Source: Pontibacterium sp049603715
Lineage (GTDB): Bacteria; Pseudomonadota; Gammaproteobacteria; Pseudomonadales; Balneatricaceae
Direction: 5' to 3'
Length of the DNA: 41,707 bases
NCBI GenBank assembly: GCA_049603715.1
Contig: JBMYSW010000030.1
Span: 1 to 41,707 of the forward strand
The position numbers and the translations under genes were made by a program. Positions 24,815 to 34,226 of this stretch are shown here, one piece after another (position 1 is the stretch's first letter; the number at the start of each line of letters is the position of its first letter). The notes beneath the pieces are model-generated. The model saw only the letters and a program-made list of their open reading frames with translations, did no database searches and had not been told where the DNA came from.

Positions 24815-26218
24815 ATGGGTACACAATTCACCTTGCCACCACGAGAATTTGAGCCGTCGATTTTTCGCGCCTACGATATTCGCGGCATTGTGGATAAAAC
24901 CCTCAATGACGATACCGTATACGCCATTGGGCGCGCCTTTGCCGCCCAATGTCTCGCTGACCAAATTAGCCAGGTGACACTTGCAGCCGACGGCCGACTT
25001 TCAAGCCCAGTTTATAAACGCATTTTGGCTCAAGGGCTGGTTGATGGCGGCATGCAGGTCACAGACATTGGCTTTGCAGCAACGCCTATTTTGTATTTTG
25101 CGGTGGTGAACAGCGACTCGCAAACAGGCATCATGATTACCGGTAGCCACAACCCCGTGGACTACAACGGCTTTAAACTCATGATCGCAGGCGACACCTT
25201 AGCCAATGACGAAATTCAAGCGCTAAAGCAACGCATCGAGACCAATAAACTGCCAGCTGTGGCGGGTGGCTCTGTAACGCAAGCAGATCCTCGCCCTAGC
25301 TACCACAACTACATTCGTAACGACATTCAGCTAGCGCGTCCTATGAAAGTTGTTATTGATTGTGGCAACGGTATTCCCGGCGAAGACGCACCGGCCTTGT
25401 TTACAGCGCTAGGGTGTGAGGTTACGGCCATGTACTGCGAGGTAGACGGCTCTTTTCCAAACCATCACCCCGACCCGAGTAAGCCCAAAAACCTAATTGA
25501 TGCTACCTCCAAGGTAAAAGCACTGGGTGCCGACCTTGGCCTCGCCTTTGATGGTGACGGCGATCGCGTCGGGCTCATTACCCCCAAAGGCCAGCTAGTA
25601 GACACCGACCGATTAATGCTATTGCTGTCAGACGACTTGCTCTCGCGTCACCCCGGTGCCGAGGTCATTTACGACGTTAAGTGCTCCCGCATATTGCCGC
25701 AACGTATTGAGTCACAAGGCGGCATTGCCACCATGTGGAAAACAGGCCACTCGCTGATGAAGCGAAAGATGCGTAGCAGCGCCGCACTCATTGGCGGCGA
25801 AATGAGCGGCCACATTTATTTTAAAGAGCGGTGGTTTGGTTTTGACGACGGCCTCTACGCCGCTGCTCGCTTGCTCGAAATACTTTCGCAGCACAAGCAA
25901 AGCGCCGACGAGCTCTTTGACAGCTACCCCAGAGACCTTGCCACACCCGAGCTCAACATTGCTGTGAGCGAGCAAGAAAAGTTTGCCATTGTGGACGCCC
26001 TTTCAAAGCACGACTTTGGCTCGGGTCAGGTCTCGCGTGTGGATGGTATTCGCGTCGATTACGACAATAGCTGGGGGCTGGTACGGGCCTCAAACACCAC
26101 ACCCGTATTGGTGTTGCGCTTTGAGGGCAAAACAGCCCAAGACTTACACCAAGTAAAACAAATTTTTGCTCAAGCGCTTTATGCGATTGACCCGCAACTG
26201 CATATTCCCGAGGAGTAA
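24815..26218 (+). CDS. algC: Phosphomannomutase/phosphoglucomutase (AlgC-like)
   Basis: An alpha-D-phosphohexomutase that interconverts mannose-6-P/mannose-1-P and glucose-6-P/glucose-1-P, supplying nucleotide sugars for lipopolysaccharide and exopolysaccharide. The 467-residue length fits Pseudomonas AlgC (463). Domain markers are the phosphoserine Ser111 in ITGSHNP, the metal loop FDGDGDRVG, the sugar-binding GGEMSGHIYF, and the phosphate-binding RASNTTPVLVLRFEG. GGAG lies before the ATG. It sits between dut and argB, as in Pseudomonas. Confidence 0.95.
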   Translation: MGTQFTLPPREFEPSIFRAYDIRGIVDKTLNDDTVYAIGRAFAAQCLADQISQVTLAADGRLSSPVYKRILAQGLVDGGMQVTDIGFAATPILYFAVVNSDSQTGIMITGSHNPVDYNGFKLMIAGDTLANDEIQALKQRIETNKLPAVAGGSVTQADPRPSYHNYIRNDIQLARPMKVVIDCGNGIPGEDAPALFTALGCEVTAMYCEVDGSFPNHHPDPSKPKNLIDATSKVKALGADLGLAFDGDGDRVGLITPKGQLVDTDRLMLLLSDDLLSRHPGAEVIYDVKCSRILPQRIESQGGIATMWKTGHSLMKRKMRSSAALIGGEMSGHIYFKERWFGFDDGLYAAARLLEILSQHKQSADELFDSYPRDLATPELNIAVSEQEKFAIVDALSKHDFGSGQVSRVDGIRVDYDNSWGLVRASNTTPVLVLRFEGKTAQDLHQVKQIFAQALYAIDPQLHIPEE

Positions 26219-26282
26219 CCTTGGGCCAAATGCATTGCCAACACCCTTTACAGAAACGAACAAGTTAAAAACGGAACTCATT

Positions 26283-27197
26283 ATGCCTTTATCACGCGAC
26301 GGCGCTATTCAAGCAGCTGACATTCTTAGCGAAGCGATGCCTTACATTCAACGCTTTGTAGGTAAAACCATTGTGATCAAATACGGCGGTAACGCCATGA
26401 TCGACGATGAACTTAAAGCCAGCTTCGCCCGCGATATCGTTATGATGAAGCTGATTGGTATCAACCCAATCGTGGTTCACGGTGGCGGCCCACAAATTGG
26501 CTCGCTACTTGAGCGACTCAATATCGAGTCCCACTTTATCAACGGCATGCGTGTGACTGACTCAAAAACCATGGACGTTGTAGAAATGGTGCTTGGTGGT
26601 GCCGTAAACAAAGAAATCGTTGGCTTGATTAACGCCAACGGCGGCCAAGCCATTGGTATGACAGGTAAAGACGGCAAACTACTACAAGCGCGTAAGCTTA
26701 AGGTAAAACACAAAACGCCTGAGATGGAAGCGCCAGAAATTATCGATATTGGCCATGTAGGCGAAGTATCGGGCGTCAACGTCAAGTTACTGAATATGCT
26801 CGCCAACTCAGACATTATCCCAGTGATCGCGCCGATTGGTGTGGGCGAAGACGGTATGTCTTACAACATCAATGCCGACTTGGTAGCAGGTAAAGTAGCC
26901 GAAGTCCTAAAAGCTGAAAAGCTGATTTTGCTGACTAATATCGCCGGCCTAATGAACAAAGAAGGCGAAGTACTGACTGGCCTGACGACCAAGCAAGTTG
27001 ACGACCTAATTGAAGACGGCACCATTTACGGCGGCATGCTGCCTAAAATTGGTTGCGCCCTTGATGCGGTTAAAAGTGGCGTAAACACCGCACACATCAT
27101 CGACGGCCGTGTTGCTCACTCGTGCATGCTCGAAATCTTTACCAACGAAGGTGTGGGTACACTCATCACCAATCAACACACGAGCGCAACGCTATGA
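26283..27197 (+). CDS. argB: Acetylglutamate kinase
   Basis: ArgB phosphorylates N-acetylglutamate, the second step of arginine synthesis. The 304-residue protein from the ATG at 26283 starts MPLSRDGAIQAADILSEAMPYIQRF and shows VIKYGGNAM, VVHGGGPQIG, the acetylglutamate site around GMRVTDSKTMDVVEMVLGG, and the ADLVAGKVAEVL and GGMLPKIGCALDAV segments. The N-terminal extension before the kinase core is of the kind seen in arginine-inhibited hexameric enzymes, so feedback inhibition is likely (family knowledge). The frame is open upstream into algC but without a start signal. It overlaps slmA by four bases. Confidence 0.97.
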   Translation: MPLSRDGAIQAADILSEAMPYIQRFVGKTIVIKYGGNAMIDDELKASFARDIVMMKLIGINPIVVHGGGPQIGSLLERLNIESHFINGMRVTDSKTMDVVEMVLGGAVNKEIVGLINANGGQAIGMTGKDGKLLQARKLKVKHKTPEMEAPEIIDIGHVGEVSGVNVKLLNMLANSDIIPVIAPIGVGEDGMSYNINADLVAGKVAEVLKAEKLILLTNIAGLMNKEGEVLTGLTTKQVDDLIEDGTIYGGMLPKIGCALDAVKSGVNTAHIIDGRVAHSCMLEIFTNEGVGTLITNQHTSATL

Positions 27198-27787
27198 CCG
27201 AGAAAATCAGTCGCCGCGACCAAATACTTCAAAGCTTGGCGCAAATGCTAGAGAACAACCCCGGACAGCGCATCACAACGGCCTCGTTGGCTAAAGAAGT
27301 GGGCGTGTCTGAGGCGGCCTTGTATCGCCACTTTCCTAGCAAGGCACGTATGTTTGAGGGGCTGATTGGTTTTATTGAAGAAACCCTCATTACCCGTGTA
27401 AACGCCATCGCGAAGTCCGAAAACGACGGCATTACTCAGTGTGAACAAGCCCTGACCTTGGTACTTACCTTTGCACAGCGAAACCCTGGCCTTGCTCGTT
27501 TGCTCACCGGTGACGCGCTGGCAGGCGAGACTGACCGTTTGCGCGGCCACATCCACCAGCTGTTTGAACGCTTAGAGACACAGCTTAAGTTGATTATGCG
27601 AGATGCTGAAATTAACGACGGCCTAAAAACCCACGTAACTCAGCTATGTGCCGCCAACTTAATGTTGTCGTTTGTCGAAGGCAAAATTCGCCAATTTGTC
27701 CGTTCGGAGTTTAAAACCAAACCCTTGGATAAGTGGCCAGACCAATGGGCTGCTATCGCTGCCGGTGTTTTTATTGCCGAAGGCTAA
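27194..27787 (+). CDS. slmA: Nucleoid occlusion factor SlmA (TetR family)
   Basis: SlmA binds specific chromosomal sites and blocks FtsZ assembly over the nucleoid. The 197-residue protein from the ATG at 27194 is the size of E. coli SlmA (198). The TetR-type helix-turn-helix (about residues 28-50) reads ITTASLAKEVGVSEAALYRHFPSKARMFEGLI, and the C terminus has CAANLMLSFVEGKIRQFVRSEFKTKP as in SlmA. The ATG overlaps the argB stop (ATGA), implying coupled translation. An ATG 72 bases earlier lies inside argB and is rejected. A terminator follows. Confidence 0.95.
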   Translation: MTEKISRRDQILQSLAQMLENNPGQRITTASLAKEVGVSEAALYRHFPSKARMFEGLIGFIEETLITRVNAIAKSENDGITQCEQALTLVLTFAQRNPGLARLLTGDALAGETDRLRGHIHQLFERLETQLKLIMRDAEINDGLKTHVTQLCAANLMLSFVEGKIRQFVRSEFKTKPLDKWPDQWAAIAAGVFIAEG

Positions 27788-27800
27788 TACACCTTATAAT

Positions 27801-27821
27801 GGGGCCGGCAGGCCCCTTTTT
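27801..27821 (+). terminator. Rho-independent terminator of the coaBC-slmA operon
   Basis: GGGGCC (27801-27806), loop GGCA, GGCCCC (27811-27816) and TTTTT directly after, 13 bases past the slmA stop. Confidence 0.9.
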
Positions 27822-27868
27822 ATCTGGCGCTTGCCAAGTCGATTGACTCCACCTAAGGCTCACCGCTC

Positions 27869-28648
27869 ATGGAATTTAATTTAACCGAGCAGCTCATGCT
27901 GCTGGTTGCGTCACTCATAGCCAACGGCTTTTCGGCGATTGCAGGTGGTGGCGCAGGGCTGCTCCAGTTGCCTTTGTTACTTTTTTTGGGGCTTAGTTTT
28001 AGTACCGCCCTCGCCACCCACAAAATCGCCGCTGTTGCTTTGGGGTTAGGCGCAACCCTGCGACACTGGCGTGAAGGCACCTTTGACCTTAAGTTTTGCC
28101 TTTTTGTTTTAGCCTGTGGTCTACCGGGCGTTGTACTGGGTGCCTTTATTATTTTGAGCATTCCCGAAAGCTACACCAAAGTGGCGTTAGGAGTGCTAAC
28201 GACGGGGCTGGGTATTTACTCGCTGCTGCAAAGCCAGCTAGGCCTCACCATGCAAGCCAAACACCGCGACGCCCAAGGCTACCTCATTGGCGGCGCGGTG
28301 CTGTTTTTTATTGGTGTGCTCAATGGCTCCCTCACCTCTGGCACTGGGCTGTTTGTTACCCTGTGGTTGGTTTACTGGTTTGGCCTCGACTACAAGCGTG
28401 CCGCAAGTTATGTGTTGCTACTGGTAGGGCTGTTTTGGAATGGCTCGGGTGCTTTGGCGATTGGCCTGCAAACACCACCACAGTGGGACTGGTTGCCAGC
28501 CCTCGTACTTGGCGCACTGATTGGCGCCTACGCAGGTGCAAGCCTTGCCATTGCAAAAGGCAACCAGTGGATAAAACGTAGCTTCGAAATAGTCACCATC
28601 GCAGTGGGCTTAAAGCTGCTATACGATGGCGTACGGCTGTTCAGTTAA
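27869..28648 (+). CDS. TSUP (TauE/SafE) family membrane permease
   Basis: A 259-residue protein with about eight hydrophobic segments in two halves and the TSUP opening pattern NGFSAIAGGGAGLLQLPLLLFLGLSFSTALATHKIAAVALG; the second half has GGAVLFFIGVLNGSLTSGTGLFVTLWLVYWFGLDYKRA. Members export or import sulfite, sulfoacetate, taurine and similar anions, but substrate cannot be told here. It follows the slmA terminator by 48 bases, so it has its own promoter or read-through. Its last eight bases overlap the convergent yibQ gene. Confidence 0.88.
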   Translation: MEFNLTEQLMLLVASLIANGFSAIAGGGAGLLQLPLLLFLGLSFSTALATHKIAAVALGLGATLRHWREGTFDLKFCLFVLACGLPGVVLGAFIILSIPESYTKVALGVLTTGLGIYSLLQSQLGLTMQAKHRDAQGYLIGGAVLFFIGVLNGSLTSGTGLFVTLWLVYWFGLDYKRAASYVLLLVGLFWNGSGALAIGLQTPPQWDWLPALVLGALIGAYAGASLAIAKGNQWIKRSFEIVTIAVGLKLLYDGVRLFS

Positions 28649-29612
28649 GCGAGGCTTGTTTAGCTTGAGCCAGCTGAGTAAAGCGCTGCTGATACCGAGC
28701 CAATAAGGCTTGGCGCTCGGCAAGGTCAGACAGCGCCGAAGCTGGCAACAACTCAACGCTCTGCTCAGCAATAAGCTTGGGCAAGGCCTCGCTTAAATAG
28801 GCGAGTGTTTCGGGGTAAGGATGTCCAATCAACACAGCGTAGCCTCGGCTTTTGGCGATCGTTAAGCCTTTGGTAAATTGCTGATCGATAAACTCAGTTG
28901 TAATTTCGTGGTCTAAAAAGATATGACGCTTTAAAAACGGCAACTGCTTCGCTTGCGCTTGCTTCCACGCCACCGACTTCGCTGACGTGAGGCTATCGAC
29001 AAAATAAAGGTCGCGTGATTTTAGCTCGGCCATTAACCAAGCCATGGCGTCACTGTCTTCGGTGAGCAGGCTACCCATGTGGTTATTCACCCCTTTCACC
29101 TGAGGCAAACTGGCCAGTGCCGCTTGAAATGTCGCTTGGCGCTGTTCAACGGGCATATCCGCCATCAAACCACCTTTACCTAGGGCGTTACCACTGTGAT
29201 TAGCCATGGGAAGGTGCAGCATGAGTTCGCGCCCCGAAGCACGAGCAAGCTTACCAATGTGCGGCGCAAAGGGTGTATGGGGTAACACGGCAAAGGTAAC
29301 ACCCGCAGGTAGCTGTGTCGCAGCTTCCATCTGTTGGCGATTATTGCCCAAGTCGTCAATGATAATAATCAGCTTAGGGCTTATCTGGGGCTGTGCTACC
29401 GAAGGCGTGGGCTCCCCAGTATTTGGGCTAACCGCTTGCGAGGCAGATTTCTCGACACTGGTTTGTATCGCCTTTGGCTCATTACTCGGTGTCGGCTGCA
29501 CCCAATTTAAGTCGCCGCTAACTTCGGCTTTTACTGAGGTGCTCATTGCGACATTAACCGCGACATTAACCAACAGGCAAACCGCCACGCACCACTTTTG
29601 AATTACACTCAC
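28641..29612 (-). CDS. yibQ: Divergent polysaccharide deacetylase family protein (YibQ)
   Basis: A 323-residue periplasmic protein of the YibQ/DUF610 divergent polysaccharide deacetylase family. A signal peptide (about 1-29) is followed by a Pro/Ser/Thr-rich linker (30-78), then the domain with KLIIIIDDLGNN, VTFAVLPHTPFAP, MLHLPMAN, GVNNHMGSLLTED and VLIGHPYPETL. The DD and the NNHMGS His are metal-site-like, suggesting a carbohydrate or peptidoglycan substrate, but activity is not established. The GTG start has AAGGGATC upstream. It is last in gpmI-envC-ctpA-yibQ, a conserved order that ties it to envelope upkeep. Confidence 0.92.
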   Translation of the reverse strand: MSVIQKWCVAVCLLVNVAVNVAMSTSVKAEVSGDLNWVQPTPSNEPKAIQTSVEKSASQAVSPNTGEPTPSVAQPQISPKLIIIIDDLGNNRQQMEAATQLPAGVTFAVLPHTPFAPHIGKLARASGRELMLHLPMANHSGNALGKGGLMADMPVEQRQATFQAALASLPQVKGVNNHMGSLLTEDSDAMAWLMAELKSRDLYFVDSLTSAKSVAWKQAQAKQLPFLKRHIFLDHEITTEFIDQQFTKGLTIAKSRGYAVLIGHPYPETLAYLSEALPKLIAEQSVELLPASALSDLAERQALLARYQQRFTQLAQAKQASLN

Positions 29613-29718
29613 GTTGATCCCTTAAGCGACTTCATTAAACACCTGAACGTCGCCGCTGTTTATTATTTTTTACTGACTATTTGCTGCTTATTATTTTCGT
29701 CGACTCGACACGCGATGG

Positions 29719-31038
29719 TTACTTCGCCGAAACGACCTTCAAAGCCTGTAATAAATTAAGCGCTTCAAAGAGCTGGAAGTCTGAGTCGTAATCTAAAAAC
29801 TCGTCGTTCGCTAACGCATCGCGCTTGGCTTGCTCTGCCGACTCGTTTTCATTGCGCAAATGACCGTCGAGTTGGCGCTCATTAACCGTATTCATTCGCT
29901 GCGTTAATTTTTGTATCTGAGCGGGCTCCACCTCAACATCAGGGGTGATTCCCAAGGCCTGAATAGATCGGTTATTGGGCGTGTAGTAACGAGCAGTGGT
30001 CATTTTAAAACCGGCTTTGCCGTTGATAGGCACCACCGCTTGTACAGAGCCTTTACCGTAGCTTTGCTGCCCCATCACAATGGCTCGCTGATGATCTTGC
30101 AGCGCACCGGCGACAATTTCTGAGGCCGACGCTGAAGACTCATCAACTAATACCACCAAGTTAACGCCCTCCGCCAATACCGTTGACGAGGCGTAATAGC
30201 TCTCTTGCGCTTCGGGCGCTCGCCCTTTTACCGTCACAATCAAACCATCAGACAGTAAGGTATCGGCCACGGCCACCGCAGCGTCTAATGCACCACCGGG
30301 GTTTGCTCGCAAGTCCAACACCAGCCCCGACAGTTCGGTTTGCTTCAGTAGTTTATTAACCCCTTGCTGAAACTGCTGGCCGGTATTTTCGGCAAAGTGG
30401 CGAATGCGAAGGTAGCCATAACCGGGTTTAAGCATGCCATAGCGCACGGACTTTTCAGTGACAAGGCTACGAGTTACCGTCACATCTACACGGGTTTCGT
30501 TATCTCGAAGCAGGGTAAGCGAAACTTGGCTTCCAAGCTCACCTTGTAGGCGATCCAGCGCTTCGGTCAGAGTTAAACCTAATACCGATACACCATCAAT
30601 ATGGGTGAGCAGATCGCCTGCCTTCATGCCCGCTTTGGCTGCAGGGCCTCCCTCAATCGGTACCACCACTTTGAGGTAAGGAGCCTCCACCGCTAGTTCA
30701 ACACCAATGCCTTTGTACTTGCCGTTAATGGCATTGGTAAGGCGCTCGTATTCGTCTTCAGAAAAGTAAGCAGAATGAGGGTCAAGACCAGACAACATGC
30801 CGCGAATGGCATTTTCGAACAGGGTTTTGTCTGATACTTCTTCGACATAGCTTTGCTTTATTTGGCCAAAAATTTCGGCAAATAAACGCAGCTCTTCAAG
30901 CGCTAATTCGGGTGCTGCTGAAGTGTGAGCTTCGGTCGTGGTCTCGGCCGATACCCAAGGCGCAGGCAAGCAGAGGGCGAGCAAACAACACAGAGTAGCT
31001 TTTACCTTATTCCTTGTTCTGAAACGACCCTGTGTCAT
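29719..31038 (-). CDS. ctpA: C-terminal processing protease (S41 family, CtpA-like)
   Basis: A 439-residue secreted serine protease. After a signal peptide (about 1-31) come the N-terminal helical region with YVEEVSDKTLFENAIRGMLSGLDPHSAYFS, a PDZ domain (about 95-180, YKGIGVEL...GPAAKAGMKAGDLLTHIDG), and the S41 catalytic core with the LRANPGGAL oxyanion segment, the nucleophile Ser in DESSASASE, and Lys in QSYGKGSVQ. CtpA-type enzymes degrade peptidoglycan hydrolases and other periplasmic proteins. The ATG at 31038 has AAGGTG six bases upstream; an in-frame GTG at 31047 lies in that site. Being next to envC fits control of cell-wall cleavage. Confidence 0.95.
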   Translation of the reverse strand: MTQGRFRTRNKVKATLCCLLALCLPAPWVSAETTTEAHTSAAPELALEELRLFAEIFGQIKQSYVEEVSDKTLFENAIRGMLSGLDPHSAYFSEDEYERLTNAINGKYKGIGVELAVEAPYLKVVVPIEGGPAAKAGMKAGDLLTHIDGVSVLGLTLTEALDRLQGELGSQVSLTLLRDNETRVDVTVTRSLVTEKSVRYGMLKPGYGYLRIRHFAENTGQQFQQGVNKLLKQTELSGLVLDLRANPGGALDAAVAVADTLLSDGLIVTVKGRAPEAQESYYASSTVLAEGVNLVVLVDESSASASEIVAGALQDHQRAIVMGQQSYGKGSVQAVVPINGKAGFKMTTARYYTPNNRSIQALGITPDVEVEPAQIQKLTQRMNTVNERQLDGHLRNENESAEQAKRDALANDEFLDYDSDFQLFEALNLLQALKVVSAK

Positions 31039-31065
31039 GTATATCACCTTTTTAAAAGCCGCTTA

Positions 31066-32253
31066 CTAGCGGCGTGGTCCCAGCCATACTGATGGATCAA
31101 TGGCTTTGGTTTTATCCCTAATCGCAAAATAAGTACCCGATGTACTCGCACCACCGGTACTGCCGACGGTGGCAATTTCTTCACCTGCCGAAACCCAGTC
31201 ACCTACGTCTCGCAGCAGGGTTTCATTGTGTCCATACAAGGTTAAATAACGGCCGCCATGATCAACAATAATGACCAAACCATAACTTTTAAACCAGTCT
31301 GAAAACACAACACGGCCGTGATGCGCTGCTTTAACGGGTTTAGAGGGGCTACCTTTTATCCAAATACCATCATAAACAATGCCATTGCGGCTACTACCAA
31401 AGGTACGTTGCACTGGCCCCACCAAAGGCCATAGCAGCTTGCCTTTAAGGCTGGCAAAGTCGCGGCCGTCGCGTGCAAGCGCCGCTTTGTCGATTGATTG
31501 CCTTACTTCGGCCAACACGCCCTCTAAGCGTTTTTGGTCGGCTTGCCATTGAGCAAGGCGCGACGAGCTGGCTTTAATATCTTTTTGAATTTCGGCAAGG
31601 GTTTGCGCTCGCGCCCGGCGGGCTTTTTCGAGGGACTGAGCTTCGAGCTTTAGCTCGCGCTGCTTGACCACGATTTTTTCTTCGGTTTCAGATAGAGATG
31701 ATTCGGTTGTTGCGAGGTTATCAAGGCGCTCGCGAAACAGTCGCACTTGTTGAGCAAGCACAGCATTCACCCGGTCAAAGTAGGCCATCATACGAGACAG
31801 CTCTTCGGGGTCTTGCTCTGTTAAAATGAGTTGCAGGCGAGGCTGTAGCCCGCTTTGATACTGAGCGCGAATTTGCTTTGAAAGCAAAACACCGCGTCGG
31901 TTAATTTCTTTGCGCAGGGCATCTCGGCGAGACTCAAGGTCACCTGCCCGCGACCCTAAACGCGAGAGCTGGTCATCCAGTAATACCAGCTGTTTAGCAA
32001 TACGGGCAATCTCAAGGTCGTTTTTTCGCAACGCCTTAGTGATTTTATCCGCTTGCTGGTTTTGAGAATTGAGGGTGTCACGCAGCTTATTGATGTTGCG
32101 CTTAAGCGAGGAGATTTGTGCTTCCGTCGCGTCTGACTCCGCCGCCTGTAAAGGCAGCGTACACAATAAAAGGCTCAACAAAAGCACCCAAAGAAGCGAA
32201 CTTCTTTGGGGCTTTTTAACGCTTACTGCGGCGTGCAAACACGTCTTCGTCAT
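31066..32253 (-). CDS. envC: Murein hydrolase activator EnvC
   Basis: EnvC is recruited to the septum by FtsEX and switches on the amidases AmiA/AmiB that split daughter cells. The 395-residue protein has an N-terminal hydrophobic export signal (about 20-38), a long coiled coil (about 42-260, heavy in Q, L, E, K, R) and a C-terminal LytM/M23 domain (about 275-390). That domain is degenerate: the first metal His is replaced (NGIVYDG keeps only the Asp), and the final HxH is replaced (GTYFAIRD), though YGHN keeps one His. Loss of zinc ligands is what is expected of EnvC, which activates rather than cuts. It is 11 bases after gpmI. Confidence 0.93.
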   Translation of the reverse strand: MTKTCLHAAVSVKKPQRSSLLWVLLLSLLLCTLPLQAAESDATEAQISSLKRNINKLRDTLNSQNQQADKITKALRKNDLEIARIAKQLVLLDDQLSRLGSRAGDLESRRDALRKEINRRGVLLSKQIRAQYQSGLQPRLQLILTEQDPEELSRMMAYFDRVNAVLAQQVRLFRERLDNLATTESSLSETEEKIVVKQRELKLEAQSLEKARRARAQTLAEIQKDIKASSSRLAQWQADQKRLEGVLAEVRQSIDKAALARDGRDFASLKGKLLWPLVGPVQRTFGSSRNGIVYDGIWIKGSPSKPVKAAHHGRVVFSDWFKSYGLVIIVDHGGRYLTLYGHNETLLRDVGDWVSAGEEIATVGSTGGASTSGTYFAIRDKTKAIDPSVWLGPRR

Positions 32254-32264
32254 TAGGTCGCTAC

Positions 32265-33821
32265 TTAGACTGACTTAGCCACCAATGTTTGACCAGTCAT
32301 TTCGGCTGGCACAGGCAGGTCAAGCAAGTCGAGTAACGTTGGCGCTAAGTCACACAAAGCGCCGTTGTTTAGCTTAAGCTCTCCTTTGCGTGGGCCGTCG
32401 TAAACCAAAGGTACTGGCCATGATGTGTGCGCCGTATGCGGCTGACCCGTGCTTGGGTCTTTCATCATTTCGACGTTACCGTGGTCGGCAGTAATCAAGG
32501 TTTCACCGCCGATTTCAGCCATGGCTTCAAGCACTTGGCGAACAGAATCGTCCAGTACTTCACAGGCTTTCACTGCAGCATCAAAGACACCGGTGTGGCC
32601 TACCATGTCGCCATTGGCAAAGTTACACACAATGAGGTCAAACGCTTGGCTACGAATCGCTTCACATAGCTTTTCGGTTACTTCAGGTGCGCTCATTTCT
32701 GGCTGTAAGTCGTAAGTCGCCACGTTAGGTGAACGAACCAAGATACGCTCTTCGCCTGGGTAAACCGCTTCTTCACCGCCATTAAAGAAGAAGGTGACGT
32801 GTGCGTACTTTTCGGTTTCTGCGATACGCAGCTGGGTTTTGCCCAAGCCCGACAAGTACTCACCCAAATCGTTTACGATTTTTTCAGGTGGGTAGGCACA
32901 AGAGGCTTCGATGTCCGATGCGTATTCAGTCATCATCACAAAGTCAGCTAGCGCCGCTACTTTGTCACGGCTAAAGCCTTCAAATTCGTCACCTTCAACA
33001 AAGGCACGAGTAATTTCACGGGCGCGGTCTGGGCGGAAGTTCGCGCAAATCATCACGTCGCCGTCGTCTACAGTGCCTTTAGGCTGGCCTTGCGCATCTA
33101 CAATAACAGTCGCTGCAACAAACTCGTCGTTTTCGTCACGCTCATACGCCGCCGCTAGGGCATCACTTGCCGATGCCGCTGTGTACTCAGCTTTGGCTTG
33201 CGTCATCGCATCGTAAGCTGTTTGGATACGGTCCCAACGATTGTCACGATCCATACCGTAGTAACGACCTACGACCGATGCAACGCCGGTAATACCTAGC
33301 TCGTCACACTTTGCTTGTGTCGCATCAATTGGGCCTTGGGCTGAACGTGGTGGCGTGTCGCGGCCATCAAGAATGGCGTGGATGCAAACGTCTTTTGCAC
33401 CGCGTTTTACGGCAAGCTCTGCTAACGCAAAAATGTGCTCTTGGTGTGAGTGCACACCGCCTTCAGATAAAAGACCTAACAAGTGCACCGTTTTACCGGC
33501 ACTCACCGCTTTATCAATAGCACCAACAAGTGCAGCGTTTTCAAAGAAGTCGCCGTCGGCAATCGCTTTAGAAATTTTGGTGAAGTTTTGGTAAACCACT
33601 CGGCCTGCGCCAATGTTCATGTGGCCTACTTCGGAGTTACCCATTTGGCCGTCTGGCAAACCTACAGCTAAACCTGAGGTATTAATGCGAGCGGTTGGAT
33701 TGTTTGCCAACAAGGCATCCCAAGTCGGCATGTTTGCCGCTTCAATGGCCGAAGACTCTGATGATTCAATACCAAAGCCATCAAGAATGATCAGCGCTTT
33801 TGTTGCACGTTTTTCGGACAT
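32265..33821 (-). CDS. gpmI: 2,3-bisphosphoglycerate-independent phosphoglycerate mutase
   Basis: GpmI interconverts 3- and 2-phosphoglycerate in glycolysis and gluconeogenesis using two manganese ions. The 518-residue length is typical. The nucleophile Ser63 lies in GQMGNSEVGHMNIGAGR, the first metal ligand Asp14 in LILDGFG, the substrate loop has HAILDGRDTPPRSA, and the C-terminal metal site has NFANGDMVGHTG and TADHGNVEMM. It is the first gene of gpmI-envC-ctpA-yibQ, transcribed away from yibN. Confidence 0.97.
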   Translation of the reverse strand: MSEKRATKALIILDGFGIESSESSAIEAANMPTWDALLANNPTARINTSGLAVGLPDGQMGNSEVGHMNIGAGRVVYQNFTKISKAIADGDFFENAALVGAIDKAVSAGKTVHLLGLLSEGGVHSHQEHIFALAELAVKRGAKDVCIHAILDGRDTPPRSAQGPIDATQAKCDELGITGVASVVGRYYGMDRDNRWDRIQTAYDAMTQAKAEYTAASASDALAAAYERDENDEFVAATVIVDAQGQPKGTVDDGDVMICANFRPDRAREITRAFVEGDEFEGFSRDKVAALADFVMMTEYASDIEASCAYPPEKIVNDLGEYLSGLGKTQLRIAETEKYAHVTFFFNGGEEAVYPGEERILVRSPNVATYDLQPEMSAPEVTEKLCEAIRSQAFDLIVCNFANGDMVGHTGVFDAAVKACEVLDDSVRQVLEAMAEIGGETLITADHGNVEMMKDPSTGQPHTAHTSWPVPLVYDGPRKGELKLNNGALCDLAPTLLDLLDLPVPAEMTGQTLVAKSV

Positions 33822-34226
33822 AGTTTAATTCCGTGTTATCAAATGTTGTAAATTCGTTCAGTAACTGTCACTCAAAGTCCGTCTACACCCTAGTCTTTAT
33901 GCTAGGTTTCAACAGCGCCGTGTACGCTTAAACGGGCGCTCTACAGGCTGCGACAAATCTTACTCTTAGTGTACCGATTTTGGCCCACAATGGCTAAAGT
34001 TCTTGCCGCCATTTCAACCACCTAGGTGCACCAGTAACCTCCTGCTGCTGGTACTTTTTCTTACACAAGCCCCTATCTATTGGGGTTTGGCGCGCGTTCT
34101 TAGGCTTTTGTTGGGTTCTGTGGATAAGATAAAGCAAGATTTTTGCCTAACGTCTTATGATTCCCCCAGTAGCAAGGTATACTTGCCGCTGATTTTTATG
34201 CCTCTAATCGAGTTTGGACGTAAATT
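33822..34226. other. Divergent intergenic region between gpmI and yibN with a weak promoter candidate
   Basis: These 405 bases hold no gene that I can support. A TATACT at 34178-34183, 44 bases before the yibN start, is the best -10 on the plus strand; TTATGA (34155-34160) is the only -35 at 17-base spacing and is weak. A CCCC/GGGG hairpin at about 34070-34086 (loop of 8) is small. The gpmI promoter on the other strand is not clear by eye. Confidence 0.4.

Noticed and set aside
28096..28581. 161-codon frame inside the TSUP gene in another reading frame
   Set aside because: Rich in Trp, Arg and Cys as expected from a shifted membrane-protein gene; the TSUP frame has clear family motifs.
31066..32253. 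EnvC as an active M23 metallopeptidase
   Set aside because: The first His and the final HxH zinc ligands are missing in the LytM domain, so it is an activator, not a peptidase.
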